This document shows, piece by piece, positions 1-8,609 of a DNA stretch of 64,000 bases. Each line of letters starts with the position of its first letter. Within the stretch, counting starts at the first letter, position 1. This DNA is from Aquidulcibacter sp. (GTDB lineage: Bacteria > Pseudomonadota > Alphaproteobacteria > Caulobacterales > Aquidulcibacteraceae), in NCBI GenBank assembly GCA_027532555.1, contig JAPZTJ010000023.1:58313-122312 (forward strand), read 5' to 3'. Both the position numbers and the translations under genes were made by a program. The notes beneath the pieces were generated by a model. That model made no database searches. It was not told where the DNA came from and worked only from the letters and a program-made list of their open reading frames with translations.

Positions 1-545
1 GTGGCGGCTTCCAGCGCTGCCTTGGCGACGCCCATTACATTGTAAGATGGCAAAACGCGCTCTGCCCCCAGATAGGACAAAGTGATCATCGAGCCGCCAG
101 GCGACATCAAGGGTGCCGCGCGTTTCGCACAAGCCACCCAGGAGAAGGCCGAAATATCCATGGTGCGGAGGAAGTTCTCACGCGTGGTATTTTCCACAAA
201 CGAGCCTTTGAGCTCATTCTTGTCGGAGAAAGCGATAGCGTGCACCAAGAAGTCTAGACCGCCCCATTTTTCCTTGATAGCGGCAAAAACCGTGTCCAAA
301 GCTGCATCATCGGTGACATCGCAAGGCAGGATCAAGTCAGAGCCAACGCTTTCAGCCAAAGGCCGCATGCGCTTCTCCAACGCTTCACCTTGATAGGTAA
401 AGGCCAATTCGGCACCTTGGGCGGCCAATTGGCTCGCAATGCCCCATGCGATCGACTTGTCATTGGCCACGCCCATAATCAGGCCGCGCTTGCCCTTCAT
501 CAGGGTTCCGGTTGGATAGCCAGTTTCTTTCGTTTCGCTGCTCAT
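1..545 (-). CDS. fabI: Enoyl-ACP reductase FabI (partial, 3' end outside window)
   Basis: NADH-dependent enoyl-[acyl-carrier-protein] reductase of type II fatty acid synthesis, a cytoplasmic enzyme. The visible N-terminal ~181 residues run from MSSETKETGYPTG through the divergent SDR nucleotide motif GLIMGVANDKSIAWGIA, typical of FabI rather than FabG, to HAIAFSDKNELKG and the SYLGAERVLPSYNVMGVAKAALEA segment, which contains the FabI active-site Tyr-x6-Lys arrangement. The start is the ATG at 545, 30 nt downstream (on this strand) of a perfect inverted repeat at 575-595. The C-terminal third lies beyond the window. Assignment is secure from the motifs. Confidence 0.95.
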   Translation of the reverse strand, partial: MSSETKETGYPTGTLMKGKRGLIMGVANDKSIAWGIASQLAAQGAELAFTYQGEALEKRMRPLAESVGSDLILPCDVTDDAALDTVFAAIKEKWGGLDFLVHAIAFSDKNELKGSFVENTTRENFLRTMDISAFSWVACAKRAAPLMSPGGSMITLSYLGAERVLPSYNVMGVAKAALEAA

Positions 546-574
546 GAGAGCTCCTACCGCTGACACTACTTCCA

Positions 575-595
575 ATCATGTGGGTTTCACATGAT
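575..595. promoter_or_regulatory. Inverted repeat upstream of fabI, operator-like
   Basis: ATCATGTG-GGTTT-CACATGAT: perfect 8-bp arms around a 5-nt centre, just upstream of the fabI start on the minus strand. The size and position fit a dimeric repressor site in the fabI promoter. A transcript hairpin in the leader is the alternative; there is no T-run to make it a terminator. The binding protein is unknown. Confidence 0.45.
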
Positions 596-666
596 GCTTC
601 AGGCTTCATTGCCCTGTCCGAGGCAAGGGTCAAGAGGCACGTGCGGCGTGGCGGGTTAGGATTGGC

Positions 667-1317
667 TTAGTGGCGGGTGAAGAGACGCTGCAACATGCCA
701 AGCGCGCCGGTCAAGGCAATATCGCCCTCTTCAACCGTCAAAGCCAAGCAAACGCCGCCCGGTAGAGCGACAGGGTGGTGCATTTGACCTGGCTGCTTGA
801 TCGAGAGATCGCCGGGACCAAACATGCCGGTTCCATCCTCAAACGCACCGCAGACCACCAATGTATATTCGGTGCCGGTATGGTCATGATGGGGGGCTCC
901 GTGGCCGGGCTCGATCCGCAACAATTTAGCGCGCAAAGCCCCACCCGTTTCCAGCGCCATGGATTTCACGCCCGGCCCTGCAAAGGTCCAGCCCTCACGG
1001 GCCGCAGAATTAAGGCTGATATCTCGCAACGGCTGGGGCAGGCCCAAGAGTTCACCAATGGCGCGCCCAGCCGCATGGACCGCTTCTTGGGCTTTGGCTT
1101 GGCTATCGTCCAACGCGTCAATCCGAGCCAAAACATCTGCCAAAAAATGACTGGAAACATCGACGGGGCTTTCAGCTTCCAAAGCGGCACCACCGACAAC
1201 ATCACTCAAATCGAGTGGAAAGGAACTGAAACCTTTCAATGCAGCTTGCGTTTCTACCAATAGACGCAAAGACGGGTCTGCGGTCAGGAAGTCATCAGGA
1301 TATGCGCTGATCATCAT
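667..1317 (-). CDS. chrR: ChrR-like cupin anti-sigma factor
   Basis: Cytoplasmic anti-sigma factor of the ChrR family, expected to hold the adjacent ECF sigma factor inactive until an oxidative (singlet-oxygen type) signal. It is 216 aa, the usual ChrR length, when started at the ATG pair at 1314/1317, which is preceded by GGGA; an upstream TTG at 1476 would overlap the sigma gene and is less likely. The C-terminal cupin keeps metal ligands of the ChrR pattern (HDHTGTE and a later QMHHP). The N-terminal anti-sigma domain, however, lacks the family's H-x3-C-x2-C zinc site: the equivalent stretch reads ETQAALKGFSSF. The only cysteines in the protein are in the cupin half. Function is inferred from neighbourhood and the cupin; binding to the sigma factor is not proven. 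Confidence 0.8.
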   Translation of the reverse strand: MMISAYPDDFLTADPSLRLLVETQAALKGFSSFPLDLSDVVGGAALEAESPVDVSSHFLADVLARIDALDDSQAKAQEAVHAAGRAIGELLGLPQPLRDISLNSAAREGWTFAGPGVKSMALETGGALRAKLLRIEPGHGAPHHDHTGTEYTLVVCGAFEDGTGMFGPGDLSIKQPGQMHHPVALPGGVCLALTVEEGDIALTGALGMLQRLFTRH

Positions 1318-1459
1318 CTTCCCTAATCCAAACCCTAAAGGCCCATTCCAAGTCTTGTCACAGCGTCCCGGCGCGGCAGAACGTATGCTAGTTTGCACTG
1401 CCGTGGTAAGCGATATTGGTTGCCATTTCCTAACGTCAAGGCGAGCCGACCGCAATAGG

Positions 1460-2104
1460 TCAGTCTGGGCTGTCAAGTTTCGACCTTAGCTTCAAAAAAG
1501 CCAATCGAAGTCGGGACTTGACGGTACCAAGTGGGGTGCCGGTCTGCTCAGCAATCTCGCGGTGTGAGAGGCCGTCGTAAAAGGCTTGCTGCAAGAGTTG
1601 GCGTTGTTCTTCCGGCAGATCAACGATGGCAGCGCGGACCAATTGGTCGCGCTCTGCACCCGTAATCAACTGGTCCGCAGCAGGGGGTGCTGATGGCAAG
1701 AGCAAGGGGTCATTCGGGTCAAGCTCTGCCTTAGTGGTGCGGCGAATGGCATCGATGCGTTTGTTGCGCGCAACCCGAAACAACCAGGTTGAGACCGAGG
1801 CTTGCGTACGATCAAATAGATCGGCCTTGCGCCAAACCGTCACCATCACCTCTTGGGCCAATTCTTCTGCGAGCGCATTGTCGGCTCCCAGACGCATCAA
1901 ATAGGCTTTCACACGCGGCCCATAATAGGCAAACAGCTCGCCATAGGCCGCCTTATCTTTATGGATCGCCACCGCTTCCATCAAATCAGCAAAGCGGTCG
2001 CGTTCCCCTTCACTCAAGGTCCCCGATGGTGCCGGGGTTTTGCCGCTGGCGGACCCCATCGGGCTCACTGAGGGCTTGCGTGAAGAATTGTCCGAAGAAG
2101 ACAT
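1460..2104 (-). CDS. rpoE: ECF sigma factor, RpoE/ECF11-like
   Basis: Extracytoplasmic-function sigma-70 factor, 214 aa. Region 2 is seen around residues 45-115 (YYGPRVKAYLMRLGADNALAEELAQEVMV, then STWLFRVARNKRIDAIRR); region 4 with its helix-turn-helix is near the C-terminus (LSHREIAEQTGTPLGTVKSRLR). The first ~35 residues are a low-complexity Ser/Pro extension. It sits directly upstream of the ChrR-type anti-sigma gene on the same strand, the standard RpoE-ChrR layout in alphaproteobacteria, where the pair controls the response to singlet oxygen and organic peroxides. I could not find a convincing autoregulatory promoter by eye in the leader. The start ATG has no clear Shine-Dalgarno. Confidence 0.88.
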   Translation of the reverse strand: MSSSDNSSRKPSVSPMGSASGKTPAPSGTLSEGERDRFADLMEAVAIHKDKAAYGELFAYYGPRVKAYLMRLGADNALAEELAQEVMVTVWRKADLFDRTQASVSTWLFRVARNKRIDAIRRTTKAELDPNDPLLLPSAPPAADQLITGAERDQLVRAAIVDLPEEQRQLLQQAFYDGLSHREIAEQTGTPLGTVKSRLRLAFLKLRSKLDSPD

Positions 2105-2290
2105 GGGGTTAGGACGCTACTTTCTGGGGCGCTTTGTCTATCAAGGAAATCACAACGCGACAACCACCTTATACCACGCCGGGCAAAGCAAAGTAAGGCA
2201 AACGCAACAGTCTGTACTCGGGACGTTTTTCTGATGCTTCCGCCACTAAAGTGTCAGAAAAGCACGCCACTCGCGTAAAGGGAAGCAAGC

Positions 2291-2863
2291 TCAAACGCAA
2301 GATGAAACGACCGATGGCACTGAGCCGATCAACGGATATTCCGCCTCGATCCCATATAGGTTTGAACCCTTTTTCGAGATATGGCTGGCGTAAAGAAAAA
2401 AGCGGTCGGCCGTCCACGGCCCTGCCTTGAACAAATGATGGCGGGCTTGATAGGCAATAACCGCCTCCAAACTATGTCCATCTTGGAGATAGCACGTGGT
2501 CACATGGGGGGTATAGGCTCGGGTATCAGGTTCTAGGCCCACTTGCCGACAGGCCCGTTCACAGGCCCGTTGCAAGTGGGTAAGAGCGTCATTGGGTGCG
2601 ACCCCCATCCAAGCCGCATGTGGCTTTGAATTGCCGAAAAAGCCCGAACCCTGCAGCGCCAACTCAAAGGGTGCGACGCGGATATCCGCCAAAGCCAAAT
2701 CAAGGTCGCTCGCTTGGGCTTCATCGACCTCGCCCACAAAGCGCAAGGTGATGTGCAGATTATCCCGCTTGCTCCAGGACGCCCGCTCCAGCCCGCTTTG
2801 GGTTTTCCCCACGGCTCCCGCAATCGCGTCAGGCAAGGGCAAGGCAACAAAGAGGCGCAGCAT
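2291..2863 (-). CDS. thpR: RNA 2',3'-cyclic phosphodiesterase (ThpR, 2H family)
   Basis: Member of the 2H phosphoesterase superfamily, formerly called 2'-5' RNA ligase. It hydrolyses 2',3'-cyclic phosphate RNA ends in the cytoplasm. Both catalytic H-x-T-x signatures are present at the expected spacing: HITL near residue 38 and HVTT near residue 119. The length of 190 aa is normal. The start ATG lies 9 nt after the stop of the upstream aldo/keto reductase, so the two are probably cotranscribed. The physiological role of ThpR is poorly defined in all bacteria. Confidence 0.9.
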   Translation of the reverse strand: MLRLFVALPLPDAIAGAVGKTQSGLERASWSKRDNLHITLRFVGEVDEAQASDLDLALADIRVAPFELALQGSGFFGNSKPHAAWMGVAPNDALTHLQRACERACRQVGLEPDTRAYTPHVTTCYLQDGHSLEAVIAYQARHHLFKAGPWTADRFFLYASHISKKGSNLYGIEAEYPLIGSVPSVVSSCV

Positions 2864-2872
2864 CGGCTTGGC

Positions 2873-3913
2873 TTAGGGGCAGGGATTGGGGATGGTCGAG
2901 TGCAGGGTCTCAACGGCGGCTTCAAGCTCTGGCGTCCAAGGCTTGTCAAACGCCTCAATCGCATGGCTCAACTGGTCCATCGTGGTGGCCCCGATAATGA
3001 CTGACGTCATGAATTCCCGCGTGGCGCAGAATTTCAGAGCCAATTGTACCGGGGTCAAGTCATGGGCCGCCGCCAATTCCATATAGGACTTAATCGCAGG
3101 CTCTGCCCCCGGACCTTGATAGCGCTGACCACGCTCGAACAAAGTCGTACGAGCACCGGGTGGACGCGCGCCACCAAGATATTTGCCCGTCAAATAGCCT
3201 TGTGCCAATGGCGAATAAGCCAGAAGCCCGACATTTTCGCGCATGGAGACTTCGGCAAGGCCGGTTTCAAACGTACGATTGACGAGATTATAGGCGTTCT
3301 GGATCGTCGCAATGCGCGGCAGGCCATTGCGCTCTGCCTCTTCGACAAAACGCATCACGCCCCAAGCGGTCTCGTTCGACACACCAATATGCCGGATCGC
3401 GCCTTTCTGGACCCAAGGGTCCAAAGCCGCCAAAACGTCTTCAAAGGCGGTGTAATCGTCCTTGTAATCTCGATAGCTCCAGCCGCCAAAGATATTGACG
3501 CGGCGGTCAGGCCAATGGATCTGATAGAGGTCGATATAATCAGTTTGCAGGCGCTTGAGGCTCTTTTCAATCGCCTCATCAATATTGGCCTTATTGACGC
3601 GAGAGCCTTCGCCTGAGTCGCGGAACCAATTCATCGGCGAACGACCCGCAATCTTGGAAGCAAGGAAAATCTTATCCCGCGTACCGCGCGCTTTCATCCA
3701 GGTGCCGATGATGCGCTCGGTGGAACCCGTGGTCTCTGGCCGAGGCGGAATGGAATAAAGCTCCGCCGTGTCAAAAAAATTGATGCCGCGCTCAAAGGCA
3801 TAATCCATCTGGGCATGACCTTCGGCCTCGGTATTTTGTTCGCCATAAGTCATGGTGCCGAGGCAAATCAGCGGGACGGACAGGCCGGTGCGGCCTAGAG
3901 GTTTCATGAGCAC
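2873..3913 (-). CDS. Aldo/keto reductase, Tas-like
   Basis: NADPH-dependent aldo/keto reductase of the Tas/YghZ-like branch, 346 aa. The AKR tetrad is visible: Asp and Tyr in FFDTAELYS, Lys in FLASKIAGRS, His in YQIHWPDR. The C-terminal NADPH-binding part reads SVIIGATTMDQL. Length and the insertion after the first barrel strand (SIPPRPETTGSTERIIG) match E. coli Tas. A GTG at 3913 has AAGGAA at good spacing, while the ATG at 3907 is the alternative start two codons in. It leads a two-gene unit with thpR. Substrate unknown. Confidence 0.9.
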   Translation of the reverse strand: MLMKPLGRTGLSVPLICLGTMTYGEQNTEAEGHAQMDYAFERGINFFDTAELYSIPPRPETTGSTERIIGTWMKARGTRDKIFLASKIAGRSPMNWFRDSGEGSRVNKANIDEAIEKSLKRLQTDYIDLYQIHWPDRRVNIFGGWSYRDYKDDYTAFEDVLAALDPWVQKGAIRHIGVSNETAWGVMRFVEEAERNGLPRIATIQNAYNLVNRTFETGLAEVSMRENVGLLAYSPLAQGYLTGKYLGGARPPGARTTLFERGQRYQGPGAEPAIKSYMELAAAHDLTPVQLALKFCATREFMTSVIIGATTMDQLSHAIEAFDKPWTPELEAAVETLHSTIPNPCP

Positions 3914-3943
3914 GGGTGATTTCCTTATGGCGGCGAGCAGGGT

Positions 3944-4624
3944 TTAGGGGCGCTTGGGCTTTAGACCAAATGATTTTGCCACAAAAGGCACGAGGCGGGC
4001 GGCAATCCGGTCGGCACCCACAGGGTTTGGATGGATCCCATCAGCTTGGTTCAGAGCGGGGTTCAAGGCTACCCCTTCCAGCACAAAAGGGTCCAGCGCG
4101 ATCTTATGTTTGCGAGCAAGGCTTGGGTAGATGGCGTCAAAGCGCGCCCGATAATCCGCACCCCAATTGCTGGGCGCGCGCATGCCTAATAATGCGACCT
4201 TTAAGCCACGGGCCTTCGCGCGCGTGATCATGGTATCAATGTTTGTCTTGGCATCTTCGGGGCTGCGCCCTTGCAACATGTCATTGGCCCCAATGGCGAG
4301 CAGCACAGCATCGGTTCCTCTAGGCACAGCGAAATCAAATCGCGCTAGGGCCCCTGCGGTCGTGTCACCCGACAGACCGGCATTGGCGATACGCAAGTCA
4401 TAACCAGCTGCCTTCAAGCGGGCCTCTAGCCGGGCAGGAAAAGCCTCACTGCGCTTCACGCCAAGGCCTGCCGTCAAAGAATCGCCAAAGGCCACAATCG
4501 TAAAAGGTTTTGGCCGCGCCGCTTTGCCTGTTTGGGCGGCAGCCTCTTGCCCGGCCAGCACCAATGCAGCGCTACCGGTCACAAAGGCTCGACGGGTGGA
4601 GAAAATAGGGGGCAAGTGCAACAT
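3944..4624 (-). CDS. tesA: Arylesterase / lysophospholipase TesA-type (SGNH hydrolase)
   Basis: Exported SGNH-fold esterase/thioesterase I, 226 aa. A twin-arginine-like signal (STRRAFVTGSAALVLAG) precedes an AAAQ cleavage site. Catalytic blocks are in order: GDSLTAG (nucleophile Ser), the Gly block NAGLSGDTT, GANDM (Asn) and DGIHPN (Asp/His). It is divergent from ybbA with only 60 nt between starts, the same arrangement as tesA/ybbA-ybbP in E. coli, which suggests a long-lived link between periplasmic lipid hydrolysis and the neighbouring exporter. In-vivo substrate not known. Confidence 0.92.
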   Translation of the reverse strand: MLHLPPIFSTRRAFVTGSAALVLAGQEAAAQTGKAARPKPFTIVAFGDSLTAGLGVKRSEAFPARLEARLKAAGYDLRIANAGLSGDTTAGALARFDFAVPRGTDAVLLAIGANDMLQGRSPEDAKTNIDTMITRAKARGLKVALLGMRAPSNWGADYRARFDAIYPSLARKHKIALDPFVLEGVALNPALNQADGIHPNPVGADRIAARLVPFVAKSFGLKPKRP

Positions 4625-4684
4625 GACGCTTATTTAAGCCTTCGCACCCATTGCGACAGCCCCTTTCAAGATTATGTGCAGTCT

Positions 4685-5371
4685 ATGACCCAAAACCAAA
4701 TTGTCCTCTCGCTTCACAACGTAACCTTGTCCCTCCCCGGCGCGGATGGCCCAGTCCATATCCTCAAGGGGATAGATGGTGAGATCAGGGCGGGCGAGAT
4801 CGTGGCGATCACGGGCCGATCAGGTTCTGGCAAGTCCAGCCTTCTGGCGGTCTCCACCGGGCTGGAACCCGCCAGTGGCGGCTCGGTCAAGCTTTTGGGC
4901 ACCGAACTTGTAGGCCTCAATGAAGATCAATTGGCCGCTGTTCGGCGTGGACGGATTGGCATTGTCTTTCAAGCCTTTCACCTTCTACCCAATATGACGG
5001 CGCTCGAAAATGTCGCCACCGCGCTTGAAACTGCTGACATTTCAACCGGCAAGGTTGCACGCGAGGCCGCTGCTGCCGCGCTGGAAAAAGTTGGCCTAAG
5101 CCACCGCCTCAAACATTATCCAAGCCAGCTTTCCGGCGGCGAACAGCAACGCGTCGCGGTGGCACGCGCCACGGTGATCCAGCCCAAATTGATCTTCGCT
5201 GACGAGCCAACTGGCAATCTCGACCAAGCGGCCGGGCAATCGGTACGCGATCTGCTGTTTGATGCTGCCCGCAGCCAAGGGGCGGCCCTGGTATTGGTCA
5301 CCCATGAAGCTAGCCTTGCTGCTGCCTGCGACCGGATTGTGCGCTTGGAAGATGGGAAGGTCGCTTCGTGA
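4685..5371 (+). CDS. ybbA: ABC transporter ATPase, YbbA/LolD family
   Basis: MacB/LolD-type ATPase of 228 aa with Walker A GRSGSGKSS, signature LSGGEQQRV, Walker B LIFADEPTGNLD and the switch His in LVTHEAS. The start ATG at 4685 gives the usual N-terminus (short strand, then LHNVTLSLPG). It overlaps the permease gene by the GTGA motif, so the two are translationally coupled. With the YbbP-type permease it should form an inner-membrane complex of the mechanotransmission type that extracts lipids or lipoproteins rather than importing solutes. Together with tesA this matches the E. coli ybbAP locus. Confidence 0.93.
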   Translation: MTQNQIVLSLHNVTLSLPGADGPVHILKGIDGEIRAGEIVAITGRSGSGKSSLLAVSTGLEPASGGSVKLLGTELVGLNEDQLAAVRRGRIGIVFQAFHLLPNMTALENVATALETADISTGKVAREAAAAALEKVGLSHRLKHYPSQLSGGEQQRVAVARATVIQPKLIFADEPTGNLDQAAGQSVRDLLFDAARSQGAALVLVTHEASLAAACDRIVRLEDGKVAS

Positions 5372-7902
5372 CGCGCTGGTCCTATGCGTTCAACATTGCC
5401 GTGGCAGAGCTGCGCAGCGGCATTAAGGGCTTTCGTCTGTTTCTGGTTTGCCTCGCGATTGGCGTCGCTGCCATTGCCGCAGCAGGCAGCATGGCGCAGG
5501 CCTTTCGGTCAGGCCTTGACGCAGAACAGAGGCGAATCTTGGGGGGCGACTTTGTCCTGAACCTTCGCCAACGTACGCCAAGTGCGGACCAATTGACCTT
5601 CTTCAGCCAGCGCGGTGCCACTTCCCTCGCCATCGACAGCAATACGATGGGCACGTCCGGCGACATTCGTCGCCTGATCCAATTGCGCGCGGTGGATGAA
5701 GTTCATCCGCTTGAAGGTAGTGTCACCCTAGCGCCGCAACAGCCCTTGCAAGGCCTGTTGGCCGAGAAGGATGGCGTTTGGGGAGCGGTGGCTGAGCAGG
5801 CCTTGCTCGATGCCTTCAAGCTAAAAGTAGGCGATGAGATCGCTTTGCCCTATGGCAAGGTGCAAATCCGCGCAGCTCTTTTGAAAGAACCAGATGCTCT
5901 GGGTCGTGGTTTTGCCTTTTCGCCGCGCCTGATGGTGTCGACGGCGGCACTAAAGCCCCTCAATCTCGCCCAACCGGGTGCCCTCTTCTCCTCAGCGCTC
6001 CGGGTGAAATTGGAGGATGCAGGTTCGGCAGCGGCCACCAAAGCGGCCTTTGACGAGGCGTTTCCAAACGACAAGGCGTCCCTGCGGGACAAGGCCCGCT
6101 CGGCTGAAGGCTTTGATCGCGCACTGGACCGAGTGGAGCTCTTCTTATCGTGTGTGGGCTTTGCCGCCCTTCTGGCAGGGGGCCTAGGTGTCGCGGGAGC
6201 CGTGCGCGGACATTTGCAAACGCGGCGCGGCTCCATTGCCATCTTAAAAGCAATGGGGGCTTCTGGTGGCGACGTGCGTTTAGCCTACGGCCTACAAATC
6301 TTGTGCTTAGCGCTTTTAGGTGCCCTCTTAGGTGTCGTGATTGGAGGGTCTGCCCCCTTCTTGACCTCTTGGGCTTACGGCAGTGCCCTGCCTATCCCGA
6401 TCGAACTGACCTTGTTTCCAAAGCCCCTCGCGTCTGCGGCAGGGATTGGGCTTTTGTGTGCCTTTGCTTTCGCCGCGCCACCCTTAGGTGCCGCGCGCGC
6501 AACCCCGCCTTCCCATCTACTGCGCGGTGGTGGTGGCGATAGCGCCACGCCCTTGGCAGAGCGCATTGCAGCTATGGTCGGCCTCGTAGCGCTGGCCAGT
6601 CTCTTTGCGCTGACAAGCCCTGATCCCGTGATGGCGATTTTGTTGGCGATTGGGGCTGGGCTTGGCTGGTTGGCGTTCTACGGACTGGGCAAAGCCGCCC
6701 AAGTCATCGCCCATCGTGCGCCGCGCCCCGGTGGCGCTTGGGGATTGGGGCTTGCGGCACTTGGTGGCCCCGGTTCACTTGCACCCGCTGCAGCGCCTGC
6801 CCTAGGCTTAGGCCTCGCGCTCTTAGTGGCACTTGGACAAATCCAATCAAATTTGGTGGCACAAGTACGCGATACAGCCCCAGCCAAAGCCCCAAGTGTG
6901 GCCTATACTGAAATCCCTGATCTCAAGGCCTTAGAGTTTGATGCTTTGGTCAAGGCGACGGTCCCTCGCCTCAAACCGGAAGATTATGCCCGCACGCCGG
7001 TGATGACGATCCGGGTCATCTCGCTCAATGGCCAAGAGATCGATGTGGAGAAGGTCAAGCCGTCTGAGCGTTGGTTTGTCGAACAAGAGATCGGCTCGAC
7101 TTGGCAGGCTAAACAGCCGGACGGCGCAAAGCTGACCTCAGGCACATGGTGGCCAGAGGATTGGAACGACCCCTTTGAGGCGAAAATCAGCCTCGAAGCC
7201 GAAGCCGCAGAAGGGATTGGGGCTAAGGTGGGCGACACGCTGGGCATTCTGGTGTCTGGCCGGGAGATTGAGGCCAAAGTTGAAAACCTTCGGAAAGTGG
7301 ATTGGGGCGGCTTTGGCGCGAACTTTGCCGTCGTCTTCGCCCCTGGTGCGTTTGAAGGCGCACAATTCCGCCACTTCGCCATCGCCCGTCTGACGCCCGC
7401 TGAAGAGGTGGAAATGACCAAAGCTTTGGCAAAAGACTTTCCAGCCGTTGGCATTGTGCGGGTACGTGATGCCTTAGCTGCAGCCGGTGATTTGTTCGAA
7501 AGCCTCGCCATCGCCATTCAGGCCATTGCTGCCGTCGCCTTGGCTGCAGGCGCTGCTGCTGTCGCGGGGGCGTTGGCAGCGGGTAGCCGCAGACGGCTTT
7601 ATGAAGCCGCGATTCTGAAAAGCCTTGGGGCCAGTCGTGCGCGCATTGTCGGGGCGATGGCGATTGAACAGGCTTGTGCAGGTCTGATAGCGGCCTTGAT
7701 TGGCGCAGGCCTTGGCCTTGGCGCAGCCTATGTGATCGTCATTCAGGTGTTAGAGGCCGATTGGTTGCTGAATATCGGGCTGGTTGGTTCCATCGTCGGC
7801 GGCGCGGTTACGGTCTTCGCGCTGGCGGGTGTGGCGATTGGTTTTGCCGCCCTAGGCCGTCCGCCCTACAGAGTGCTCTCCGCCGCAGCTGAATTTGGCT
7901 AG
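5368..7902 (+). CDS. ybbP: ABC transporter permease, YbbP/FtsX-like
   Basis: Large inner-membrane permease (844 aa) of the MacB/FtsX superfamily. One N-terminal TM segment is followed by a long periplasmic domain, then a first FtsX module (FLSCVGFAALLAGGLGVAGAVRGHLQTRRGSIAILKAMGAS), further TM helices, a second periplasmic domain, and a second FtsX module (LAAGSRRRLYEAAILKSLGAS). The doubled FtsX layout and length match YbbP. It starts with GTG inside the ybbA stop codon. Its stop overlaps the tail of the convergent peptidase gene by 4 nt at a CTAG palindrome. The cargo is unknown. Confidence 0.9.
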   Translation: MTRWSYAFNIAVAELRSGIKGFRLFLVCLAIGVAAIAAAGSMAQAFRSGLDAEQRRILGGDFVLNLRQRTPSADQLTFFSQRGATSLAIDSNTMGTSGDIRRLIQLRAVDEVHPLEGSVTLAPQQPLQGLLAEKDGVWGAVAEQALLDAFKLKVGDEIALPYGKVQIRAALLKEPDALGRGFAFSPRLMVSTAALKPLNLAQPGALFSSALRVKLEDAGSAAATKAAFDEAFPNDKASLRDKARSAEGFDRALDRVELFLSCVGFAALLAGGLGVAGAVRGHLQTRRGSIAILKAMGASGGDVRLAYGLQILCLALLGALLGVVIGGSAPFLTSWAYGSALPIPIELTLFPKPLASAAGIGLLCAFAFAAPPLGAARATPPSHLLRGGGGDSATPLAERIAAMVGLVALASLFALTSPDPVMAILLAIGAGLGWLAFYGLGKAAQVIAHRAPRPGGAWGLGLAALGGPGSLAPAAAPALGLGLALLVALGQIQSNLVAQVRDTAPAKAPSVAYTEIPDLKALEFDALVKATVPRLKPEDYARTPVMTIRVISLNGQEIDVEKVKPSERWFVEQEIGSTWQAKQPDGAKLTSGTWWPEDWNDPFEAKISLEAEAAEGIGAKVGDTLGILVSGREIEAKVENLRKVDWGGFGANFAVVFAPGAFEGAQFRHFAIARLTPAEEVEMTKALAKDFPAVGIVRVRDALAAAGDLFESLAIAIQAIAAVALAAGAAAVAGALAAGSRRRLYEAAILKSLGASRARIVGAMAIEQACAGLIAALIGAGLGLGAAYVIVIQVLEADWLLNIGLVGSIVGGAVTVFALAGVAIGFAALGRPPYRVLSAAAEFG

Positions 7903-8609
7903 CTACCAAGCGCCTGTAATTGGCCGCCTTGGCTTTTCAGCCACGCGCGCGCTGGTTTCCAGTCAGGCATCAAATGCGCCACATGGGCCCAGAAGGCTGG
8001 GGAGTGGTTGAGTTCCTGCAAATGCGCCATCTCATGGGCGACGACATATTCGAACACTTTCGGCGGAGCACCAATCAAGCGCCACGACAGCATGATGTCC
8101 CCGCGCGAGGTGCATGACCCCCAACGAGAGCGCGTATCGCGAAGGGCAATTGAGCTTGGCTCTTTGCCAAGGCGGGGCGCGAAACTCTGGGCGTAATTGA
8201 CAGCATCCGATTGTGCAAAAGCTTTCAGAGCTGCCGCGACACGCGCACTAAAGCGGACTGGAGTTGCGGCAATCACCAAGCGAGGCTCAACCCCATCTTG
8301 AAAAATGGGAGCACCGCGACCAGGCACGCGCACCAAAAGCGTTGGGCGACCGCGAAATAGGATCTCACCCCCTTCCACAAAGGGTGCGGGCGCTGGCAAA
8401 GCGTCGAGACGCGCTTCAATCCAAGCCGCATTCTCCTGCACAAAGCCCAAGGCTTGCTTCTGCGAAACGCGCAAAGGGCCACTGACCACGACACGCCGCT
8501 TGATCGGGTCGACGCGCATAGTCAGGCGCTTGGACCCACGACGGCCGGTAAAGCAGGCTTCAACATTGCGACCCGATGGCAGGCTTAATTGAGCGACCCG
8601 TGCCACCAT
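7899..8609 (-). CDS. YgjP-like zinc metallopeptidase (DUF45/SprT-like)
   Basis: Member of the YgjP/WLM family of M48-related zinc peptidases, 236 aa. It has the HExxH motif in EYVVAHEMAHLQELNHS with a following His, and the family's RWGSCTSRG block upstream. There is no signal peptide, so it is probably cytoplasmic. Its ATG shares one base with the TAA stop of ctpA (TAATG), making it a coupled downstream gene. The family has no settled function in bacteria. Confidence 0.88.
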   Translation of the reverse strand: MVARVAQLSLPSGRNVEACFTGRRGSKRLTMRVDPIKRRVVVSGPLRVSQKQALGFVQENAAWIEARLDALPAPAPFVEGGEILFRGRPTLLVRVPGRGAPIFQDGVEPRLVIAATPVRFSARVAAALKAFAQSDAVNYAQSFAPRLGKEPSSIALRDTRSRWGSCTSRGDIMLSWRLIGAPPKVFEYVVAHEMAHLQELNHSPAFWAHVAHLMPDWKPARAWLKSQGGQLQALGS

